NCBI GenBank assembly: GCA_015680685.1
Contig: MNCI01004940.1
Location: 24,817-88,816 of the forward strand
DNA length: 64,000 nt
Origin: Gnetum montanum
Taxonomy: Eukaryota > Streptophyta > Gnetopsida > Gnetales > Gnetaceae
Direction of reading: 5' to 3'
Of the stretch, positions 56,765 to 64,000 are shown in pieces (position 1 is the first letter of the stretch; the number at the start of each line of letters is the position of its first letter). The position numbers and the translations under genes are program-made. The notes beneath the pieces are model-generated. The model saw only the letters and a program-made list of their open reading frames with translations. It did not search any database and was not told where the DNA came from.

Positions 56765-57267
56765 GATGAATAGTTGAGAATACGATACAGTGAAAGGGTA
56801 TGAAACTAGTATAATAGTACATCAGCAGCGTAGACAAGGTCTATAGCGTAGAGTGTAGACAGAGTCAGCGTAGAGCGTAGATAGAGTTAGCGTAGAGCGT
56901 AGACAAAGTTAGCGTAGAGCACGCAGCGTAGACGAGTCTATGACATAGAGCGTATAGCGTATACACTAAGTAGCATAGACAGAATCAGCGTATAGCGTAA
57001 ACAAGGTTTACAGCGTACAAAGTGTGGCGTATACTAAACGGTAGCATAGACGGGTCTACAGCATAGAGCGTGTAGCGTATACTGAACAACGTAGATGCTG
57101 GGAAGTGTGCAGATAGGGTCAATGTAAACTCAACAGCATAGATGGTCAATAGTGTAAATGCTGGGAAGTGTGCAGACAGAGTCGGGGTAAACTCAGCAAC
57201 GTAGACGTTGGGAGCTTTGAAGATAGTAAGTTTTAGGCAGTTTGGCCCTCCTTCTACCACCAATTTT
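56765..57267 (-). other. Element C leader with primer-binding-like site
   Basis: Between the 5' LTR and the gag ATG. Next to the LTR (57246-57263) the sense sequence TTGGTGGTAGAAGGAGGG fits a primer-binding site; element B has TTGGCGCTAGAAGGAGGG and A has CTAGCACTAGAAGGAGGG at the same place. The rest (56820-57215) is packed with AGCGTAGAC, AGCGTATAC and AGCATAGAC words related to the LTR palindrome. A gag-leader function such as packaging is possible. Confidence 0.7.
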
Positions 57268-58590
57268 TGTACCGTCTGAAATCGTCGGTCTTCAGCTGGA
57301 AGGAAGCAGAAACCAGGAGATCTCTGGACATGCACAAAAGACCCTACCTTCGCTTGAGGGAAAGCTAGAATTAACGAAGGTAGAGTACCTTGAATGGTCT
57401 GCACACGGATTAGGCAAGGATTTTCCGAAACGTACACTGAGGTGCTATACGTCGGGTTATATGTAAACAACGTAACTGATGTAAAACGAGGCGTAAACGG
57501 TGTAACTGATGTAAATAGAGCGTAAACGTACCCGAGCGTAAATAGCAAACATGTAACAATAAATGAAAAACTGTAACAGATTTTAGGAAGAAAATGCAGC
57601 AATATTATTGCAAAGTGAGAGTTATAATGCAACAGTCTAACGCAATTGTGCCTTTCACATAAGGCGGACGAATAGCCCCGGTGGATGCAGGGATGATTGT
57701 GTGCTGGTTCAAACTGCAGGCACAGCGTAGAGGCTGTATGCTCAGCGTACAGAGTTGAGGTCCAGCGTATAGGGTTCTCTGCTCTGGTCCTTAGCATCTC
57801 TATTTTTCTCTCTGGTTTGCTCCAAATTGCCAACCCCGATCTAATGAAAAATTGGGGTTTTTATATAGGTTTAGACATTAGACTCGAGTTGGGCGATACG
57901 TGGTGCATTGACCGAGTGCGAAAGAATAAAATTTTACAAGTATACAACATGCTGCGTCTACTGAGCGTATACGCTGTACTTGGTGGATGTAGACTTTGGG
58001 CGTATATGCTGGGCAGTCAGGACGTATACCTTGGGCGTATACGCTAATGGTTGCTCTGTTCATGTGAAATGCTGCTTTGTACCAAATCTTCTTCTGCAGT
58101 GCTGTTTCCATGTCATCTTCGGGAATTGCATGCTGGGTGTATACATCCATCGTACCTGCTGAGCGTACATGTGAGGCGTGTATGCTAGACGTCTACGCTG
58201 GGCGTATACGCTATGGATGTATACGTTGGGTGTATACGCTGGGGATGTGAACTTGGGCGTATACGCTGGGCGTATACACTGAGAATGTAAACTTGAGCAT
58301 ATACACTATGCGTATATGCTGAGAATGTAAACTTGAGCATATACGCTGGGCGTATATGATGAGAATGTATACTTAGTGAAAACTAAGTATCTTGATCTCT
58401 GGAGTTGCCATGTTTGATAGCAGATGTTGTCGTGGTCGTCTGTGGGTCCCAAGGACCTGCTTCTTGTTGAGTTTGACTCCGCTTGAAGCTGTTTGTGGGG
58501 CCCTCAAGCTTCTAGCCATGCTGGGGAACATCATGACTTAGCTCGATTCTTGTTGGAGAAGTACTAAGCTCAAAATTTTATGGTGTTTCA
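57268..58590 (-). repeat. Element C 5' LTR
   Basis: 1323 bases, TGTACCGTCT to TATGGTGTTTCA. The sense TATA box CCTATATAAAAACCCC is at 57855-57870. The palindrome array is at 57965-58372, with GCGTATACGCTGGGCGTATA among others. Right of it lies the target duplication GTTTT (58591-58595). A 282-codon frame on its - strand (57833-56985) is a chance frame without a recognised domain. Confidence 0.93.
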
Positions 58591-60112
58591 GTTTTGACTT
58601 AATAAAGTCATTCACGGATGACTTAAGGATAGTGAGTAAATATGTTTTGGGGATAGGTTCATGAAGTTTGCTTAAGGCTACAGTCCACCTTTGGATAAAT
58701 TTCTGTGCTGACTCCAATGGTGCTTGTTTAACTTGAATCAAGCTATCTAACGTGCCTTTAGGTTTCAAATTGTACTTGAAATGGGTGACAAACTGATGCA
58801 ACAAACTCTCTAAAGAAGATACGGAGCTACGGGGTAAGGATCGGTACCAGTCTAAGGAATTTCTAGTTAAGGACATTGCAAACACTCGCAAAATTACATG
58901 AGGCCATACTTGAAGTAAAAGGCTTTCAGTTCTAAATGTCACTAGGTGGGCATTTGGGTCTCCTACTCCATTGTACTTGGTCAGTTGAGGTAATGAGACT
59001 CCTTTTGGCAAGGTCAAGGGTGGAACTGAGGGGTCAATTGGGTCATCTTGATAGAAATCTAGTACCTTAACTTCCAAGGTGCCAATGGACAACGTTCCAT
59101 TGCATTTTAACTCTTCTGCCAATCAGTGCATCATTTTTTATGTGTCTGCCCATTCTTGGGCGGTAGGAAAACCAGTGGATTGAGTGGATTGTGGATGATA
59201 ATGGTTTAATTGTTGCATTGTTTGTGGAAAGGCAAGTTGTTGGGCTAACATTTGTTGTGGTGGGATGGTATTCGGAACCGAGACTATTGGTGGAACCCAT
59301 TGCCCAGCCACAGGTTGTGAGGTAACACCTTGAACATGCTGGGTTGGAGTAATCAATGATGCCCCATGAATCTGCATCTGGGGTATGTAATGGATGGATG
59401 TGGAAGCTGGTATGACTGACGGTATTCCAATTACTTGAGGTTGGAGGATTGACCCTGCATTTGTTTGGGGGAGTTTTTGGGACTACACTGGTGGAGGAAT
59501 GATGGAAGTGGACGCATCAGAGTGAATGTTATTGAGTACGGAGAAGATAGGAATGGAATGGGGAACAAGTCCTTGAGTGTTTGTGGATGAAGAAGGAAAC
59601 ACAGTTTCTTCCAGGAAAGGATGGAATAATGGGTTTTTGTGGGCATGAGGGCTAACAGTATGGTATGATTCTCCATGTTCAAATTGGGCTAAAAAGTCAT
59701 CTTCTTCATCTTGAGGCTCTATGGGAGGTAGTTGTAAGGCTTGACTTCTAGCCATAAGAAGCTGGGATATGAGTTTATGATGGTTTTCAAATAGTGGGAT
59801 TACGTCAAATGCTGAAGGGATAAACTCACATCCTCCTTTGTGGATAAATTCATATTCTTACTTAGCTTCCCTCTCTACATGATCAATGGGTAGGTTGGGT
59901 TGGATTTTGATACAGATAAAGTTATATTGTTCGGGTGTAGGAGTTGCGTGAATAGGGCCTTTTCCCTGTAGCCTGAGGGATTGGCGTGTAGGGCCTTGAG
60001 GATTTATGTGATCAATAACGGTTATGGATTCCATAGTAGTCACAGCGTTTGAAGCTTTGGCCCCAAAGTCAGCAATCGGTAGTGTTACTAGGTTGACTTG
60101 GGGGGATTCCAT
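58591..60112 (-). pseudogene. Element B gag, N-terminal half
   Basis: The ATG at 60112 opens MESPQVNLVTLPIADFGAKA, then TPEQYNFICIKIQPNLPIDH. After a stop near 59858 come the FIHKGGCEFIPSAFDVIP-like block and ARSQALQLPPIEPQDEEDDF, then a proline/glutamine linker. The capsid-like core (59122-58596) reads LDFYQDDPIDPSVPPLTLPK followed by GVSLPQLTKYNGVGDPNAHL, then LLLQVWPHVILRVFAMSLTR and FVTHFKYNLKPKGTLDSLIQ. Reading stops being gag at 58590, the element C border, just after NDFIKSKL. All pieces are in one frame with three stops. Removing C and one copy of the target duplication would restore phase with 40331 downward. Confidence 0.9.
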
Positions 60113-60535
60113 GATAAACGTGACTCGACTAGGCTAGATGAATGGGGTTGGATTGCAAGCAGTTGTAGTGTAACCGTGACACAAATACTACGTGACCAAA
60201 CTAATCAAACTAGACCAACAGGCAACGCATGAATACTAAAAATTTGTCTAAGTGTCTAGCGTGTGAACATTGAAAATTTATCTAGGTGTGAATTACAATA
60301 AATTCTGCTTTGAAACAGATGTGTTTTATGTGTTTTTGTTGAAAAACACTGTAGCGACACTATAGCATCTGCAAAGCACTCTAGTAGCGTAAGGTTACTG
60401 TAGCAACCGCAAAACACTGTAGCAGTGTGAGCATGTGCTTTCAGCACTTGATTTGGGTAGTGTTTGAATAGGTAACGTGATCAGCATTTTGATTAAATAG
60501 AACACAAGTCAGGCCCTCCTTCTAGCGCCAAAAAC
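60113..60535 (-). other. Element B leader with primer-binding-like site
   Basis: The sense TTGGCGCTAGAAGGAGGG lies at 60514-60531, four bases from the LTR end. The leader has several CACTGTAGC(A/G) words (60345-60425), a repeat distinct from the leader words of A and C. Confidence 0.7.
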
Positions 60536-61921
60536 TATACTGACCTAAATCGTCAGTGTAAGACTGGAAGGAAAACGGACACCGAGAGATCATCGGGTAG
60601 CCACAACTAACTCTACCTTCGCCCGAGGGTAAGCTGGAAAAGTAAATGAAGGCAGAGTGCCTTGGATGGTTTGCACGAAAATCAACCAAGGACTTCCCCG
60701 AGCGTAAGCTACAACTAGCGCTGGGGTTATCGTAAATGATGTAAATGGGATGTAAACAACGACACAAAATGTAAACAGAGCGTACTGAATTATAAATAAA
60801 GCGTAAACAGAGCTATATTGTAAACAAAGCATAAATAGAACTAAGCAATGTAAATGGGAGATAATGAACTATATTGTATTGTTTAACAAATAAAAAAGGT
60901 ATGCATTGGTCAAAGTGTAGCTACACGTGTGGATGGCAGGTCAAGCACTAAGCCCCGGGATGATGTCTGAAGTGATGATGTGATGTGATGAACATGAGAA
61001 ATGCTTGGATGCTAATAGTCAGATGCACCGAGTGCCCAAGGATTGTAGGTTCTACACCTTCTTAGGATTTCAAATCTCTCAATTTTTGCCTCCTCCGATT
61101 CATGTGAATTGATAGGGTATTTATAGGGTTGGGTCGGGCTCCAGCATAGAATTTCCAGAATGGAATCAATAGTTGGAAGATGAAAGAAAAATGGATCTAG
61201 TGACATGTATCCAATGGATCGTTGTGTTCGGGTTGGATGTGTGTTGGCAAGCTACGTTCTTGACCAGGTGCATTGCATTTTATAATTTATGGGTTATTCA
61301 AGCCCATGAAAGTACATTTAAGTTAGACTATGAGGGCCTGACTATCCCACAAATAAAAATTTACAATGAAATGTACAAGGGAAATTTGATTTTTCCTGCT
61401 TGAAACTTCTGTCCCTGAGTTTTTCTGAAATTTTCTAGAATTTTCTAGAACTTGCTGATGCTAAGAATTTTTTGCCATTTTCTAGAATTTTTTCTAGAAT
61501 TTTTTAGAAGTTAATGAATAGTGTTCACGTGATGAATAGTATTCACGTGATGAATAGTGTTTACGCGATGAATAGTGTTTACGCTGTGAATAGTGATTTA
61601 CGCATTCTTATGCTATGCAGTGTAAGAAAATGTAGCCCCATCGTAATCAACTGAAAACACCTCATTTAAGGCTCGAATTTTGATTTTTTGGAGGCTAGAA
61701 GCTATTGGGGACCTTGGTGAAGGTCATGGGGGGTCCTTGTGCTTGATTTCAGCCTGTTTTGACTTAGTTTTAGGGCTCCAAAAGTTGGTGATGTTGATCC
61801 TTACACGTTGTGATCTGTGGACCCCAGGGGGACCTTGCTTGCTCCATGGTGGGTTGCTTGAAGCCATTTCAAAGGATCTGAAGTTGTCTGGAAGTGTTGC
61901 TAAAATTTTTGTGGTGTTTCA
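60536..61921 (-). repeat. Element B 5' LTR
   Basis: 1386 bases. The left end is TATACTGACC, with the terminal TG changed to TA; the right end is GTGGTGTTTCA. ATCAT follows at 61922-61926. The sense TATA box CCCTATAAATA is at 61118-61128. The heat-shock-element-like array is at 61423-61510 and GATGAATAGTGTTTACGC repeats at 61515-61600. Confidence 0.93.
61423..61510. promoter_or_regulatory. Heat-shock-element-like array in element B 5' LTR
   Basis: TTCTAGAATTTTCTAGAA at 61433-61450 gives four perfect alternating TTC/GAA units with two-base spacing. TTCTGAAATT directly before it adds two more with one mismatch. A second, slightly out-of-phase cluster follows at 61489-61510. It lies about 300 bases upstream, in sense, of the TATA box. 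This is the 5' LTR, whose U3 would drive the element. Confidence 0.7.
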
Positions 61922-61926
61922 ATCAT
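61922..61926. repeat. Right target duplication of element B (ATCAT)
   Basis: ATCAT follows the right LTR end and equals 34002-34006. Five bases is the usual size for gypsy integrases. Confidence 0.9.
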
Positions 61927-62350
61927 GCTTAGATTAAGCCTTAAACTTATTTAGCTCTTCCTGCAGGGGCTGCTTGTAGTTTGTCCCTACCTCATAACCC
62001 ATGTTGTAGATAAGGTTGTCCAACATCCACTAGTAGTCTTCCATAAGTAGGATAAAGTCTATATTAGAAGGAAATCATTCCATCCTATTGTGATGAATGA
62101 GCTCATAACTACATTTGGCATCCATTTTGTGATGGTCTAAGTACAAATCTACCTGGATTTTTACATAAATGAAGTTGTATTGCTCATCGTTGAGCATCAT
62201 GACCTCAAGAGGTAGGTTGCACTACTTGAAATATTACCTCTATGCCAGGACAAGACCCCCAACCCCAGGAAGGTCAATTAGGAACTCCCATTAAATGGGC
62301 TGAATAATGATCACACTTGAAGTAGAGTTCGATGGTTTCTCAGGGTTCAT
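61927..62350 (-). pseudogene. Element A gag, N-terminal part
   Basis: The ATG at 62350 opens NPEKPSNSTSSVIIIQPI before a stop. Further on the frame reads VMMLNDEQYNFIYVKIQVDL followed by YLDHHKMDAKCSYELIHHNR, matching the (D/E)QYNFIC(V/I)KIQ block of B and C. Then NIDFILLMEDY and a stretch ending EELNKF at the border of element B. At least six stops. The remaining gag is at 31400-34001. Confidence 0.8.
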
Positions 62351-62704
62351 GGTGCAAGGGAGAAGTGCAAAGGTTGCTAATGCAAAAGGGAGAAAAATGA
62401 CCAAGTGCAAAAATGTAAGAAAAATGGCTAAGTATAAAAACATAGAAAAATGACTAACTCTAGAATGCACAAAAAAATGACTATGTGTAAGTTGTTGAAA
62501 AATGACTAACTATAGGACTATGCTCAGAGTTGACTATGCTTACTATGCTGGAGCCAACTACACTTTGTTGAGCACCCAACATTTGACTAAGTGTAAAGTA
62601 TACACTTTGGTGTTGTCTGGTGGGGTTCTAGAGCATGCAAGGCAATAACCAGGAAAAGGTTGAAGAAGGAAATGGTGAATGCCCTCCTTCTAGTGCTAGA
62701 AAAC
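62351..62704 (-). other. Element A leader with primer-binding-like site
   Basis: The sense CTAGCACTAGAAGGAGGG at 62682-62699 is a decayed form of the primer-binding-like site seen in B and C. The leader contains GACTATGCTCAGAGTTGACT and ATGCTTACTATGCTGGAGCC (62518-62556), the same ACTATGC words as the A LTR array. Confidence 0.65.
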
Positions 62705-64000
62705 TATAGCAACTGAAAACATTAAAGGCTAAAAAAGTACACCAAAAAGTCCACATTCACACACCATTAACCCCACTTTTGTGTGAGGGCCTACTAGAAA
62801 ATGAAGGAAGGGTGTCCAAAAAAGCCTTGTCGATTGAATTGGGATTTATAGGTGTTACAATGAAATGAGTGTCAAGTGTTTGCATAGTGTTTGCAATGTC
62901 TATGGTGCCCATGAGGGTGAGTGTAGTTAAGGATTATAGTGCAAAGAGAGGGTGCATATGCACAAAAATATGCAAATAGAATGCTAAAATGTAAAATGCT
63001 AAAAATGCATAGGATGCGTGTAAGAGAGAGAGAGGCACCACCCCAAATGGGGGGGGGGGGAGTGTAATTAATTGCAAGGAAACATTTGGGAGATATATGG
63101 TGTACAAATAAGCACAATAGGTAGCATAGTCATAGCCTCAAGGTGTCTAGGATATAAAAACTAATGTCCACCATGAAGTTTGAGCCTATCGAGTTGGCTA
63201 TCATGGTGTCTTGCAAGCTGTGGTAGTCAATGATGTACTTGACAATGTGCAATGGTGTCTATCCAAAATGCCAAGTTCACTTTGAGTTTACCAAATTATA
63301 GAATGTCAAGTGATTACTTCAAAATTTAAATCCCTAAAATATAAAGCATTGGGATATTTATAGGGCTAGGGTTAGCATGAGCCACAGATTAGGTGCCATG
63401 TGGTAGGGAGTTGTTGGGACTACGCTAGCCCCAACTACGCTCCCACTAAAGTAAATGGTGTTCTTCTTGTGTGCTCCAATGTACCCTATGAGATTTCCAA
63501 ACTGTGACCACACTACGAAGACTACATGTGTGAGTGTCAAACAAATGACAATATAGTTGAAAGCAATGCATAAAAATGTAGTTTTGGAAACTACACTCTA
63601 GGACTACACTATCCACTCTTTTGAGTAGTATCAAGTGTAGGTACAATTTGCGAGCAAATGGGGGATGCAAAAGAGACAAAACTTGTAGATCTTGCTTGTT
63701 GAAGGAATTTTGGAGTTGAGATGTGGGTTGGTGTTGCATTCTAGAGACTTCTAAAAATAGTTTTGGTAGACTACGCTATCTATGCTCTAGAGCATAGTCC
63801 AACAAATAGATGAATTTTGCCAAAAGATGAGGCCTAGTGTAGACTATGCTGACTATGCTCTAGAGCATAGTCTTGGAGGTGAGAGTGTAGCCTTAACACT
63901 TAGAAAAATTTGGCAAAAACTAACATCTCCATGTAGACTACACTAACTATGCTCTGGAGCATAGTAGGGAGCATAGGCTTAGAAGTTAGGAGTTCTACTA
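62705..64000 (-). repeat. Element A 5' LTR (incomplete at window edge)
   Basis: It aligns with 16433-18098 from TATAGCAACT onward, and about 370 bases of the expected LTR are missing beyond 64000. The sense TATA box is at 63353-63364. A G12 run at 63049-63060 replaces the GGGGG of the left LTR. A perfect 22-base palindrome centred on CTCTAGAG lies at 63851-63872, with several imperfect ones at 63775-63965. Confidence 0.9.

Larger units (their letters stand above)
40337..58590 (-). mobile_element. Element C: Tat-like gypsy element with antisense gene
   Basis: The innermost and best preserved element, 18.25 kb. LTRs are 40337-41610 and 57268-58590. Sense order: leader 57267-56765, gag and protease in one frame 56764-52560, hairpin block iii, antisense gene (51953-48336, + strand), its upstream region, hairpin block ii, pol 46659-43115, candidate 3' intron 43114-42450, 3' noncoding region, polypurine tract. 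It carries about nine stops in gag-protease, one frame change in pol and six stops in the antisense gene, so this copy is probably inactive, but the plan is clear. Confidence 0.93.
34007..61921 (-). mobile_element. Element B: gag-protease gypsy element, apparently non-autonomous
   Basis: Flanked by perfect ATCAT duplications, with LTRs 34007-35430 and 60536-61921, in gag of element A. Element C (40337-58590) is inserted in its gag. Without C its internal part is about 6.85 kb: leader, gag, protease, hairpin blocks, 3' intron, 3' noncoding region. No RT, RNase H, integrase or antisense gene is present. It would need enzymes from another copy. Repeat blocks that flank pol and the antisense gene in A and C lie side by side here, consistent with deletion between blocks. 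Confidence 0.9.
16433..64000 (-). mobile_element. Element A: outermost Tat-like Ty3/gypsy element
   Basis: This - strand LTR element is open at the right edge of the window. Its 3' LTR is 16433-18098 and its 5' LTR starts at 62705. Sense order: leader (62704-62351), gag (62350-61927 and 34006-31400, split by element B), protease, a solo LTR, hairpin block iii, the antisense gene, hairpin block ii, RT, RNase H, second RNase H, integrase, the candidate 3' intron, and the 3' noncoding region. Coding parts are full of stops, and the RT active site is changed, so A is the oldest of the three nested copies. The layout matches element C part for part. Confidence 0.9.

Noticed and set aside
56985-57833. 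282-codon frame on the - strand
   Set aside because: It covers the LTR and leader of element C, shows no domain and is not matched as an open frame in the left LTR; a chance frame in repeat-rich DNA.
1-64000. tRNA, rRNA, host protein-coding genes, endogenous pararetrovirus
   Set aside because: None was recognised by eye on either strand; all RT-bearing pieces have LINE, copia or gypsy signatures, and none has pararetrovirus movement or coat protein features. A tRNAscan or Infernal run was not possible.

Overview
No host gene was found. The window reads as retrotransposon-filled intergenic DNA from a large-genome land plant, most likely a gymnosperm. That is an inference from nested, heavily decayed Ty3/gypsy, Ty1/copia and LINE copies, clearly diverged LTR pairs, and a Tat-like gypsy layout with a second RNase H. 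No rRNA, tRNA or CRISPR locus was seen.

Positions 1-16432 hold a patchwork of old fragments: a LINE pol on the + strand (1-2590), a gypsy pol on the - strand (4286-6740), a gag relic on the + strand (8854-10460), gypsy integrase/RNase H relics (11880-13640) abutting copia RT/integrase relics (13640-15060), and the integrase C-terminus of another gypsy copy (15890-16432).

From 16433 to the window end there are three nested Ty3/gypsy elements of one superfamily, all on the - strand. Element A (16433 to beyond 64000) is the oldest and outermost. Element B (34007-61921, TSD ATCAT) sits in the gag region of A. Element C (40337-58590, TSD GTTTT/GTTTG) sits in the gag of B. A solo LTR of the C type (29431-30716, TSD AGGGG, + orientation) also sits in A. 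LTR ends are TG..CA, and a shared primer-binding-like sequence and TATA boxes are visible.

A and C share an unusual layout in sense order: LTR, leader, gag, protease, hairpin-repeat block iii, a multi-exon gene on the OPPOSITE strand, hairpin-repeat block ii, RT, RNase H, second RNase H, integrase, a candidate intron holding hairpin-repeat block i, a 3' noncoding region, LTR. B has only gag-protease plus the repeats and the 3' intron, so it looks non-autonomous.

The most notable signals are four. First, the spliced antisense gene is conserved between the diverged elements A and C. Second, a short tandem repeat found in all three elements has units that form small hairpins whose stems change in a compensating way. 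Third, a 3' intron starts right after the integrase stop codon. Fourth, each family has its own palindromic motif array in the LTR, which in A and C recurs upstream of the antisense gene and in the leader; in B it is a heat-shock-element-like array. Two of the three sites with ambiguous bases carry perfect repeats that look like assembly joins.
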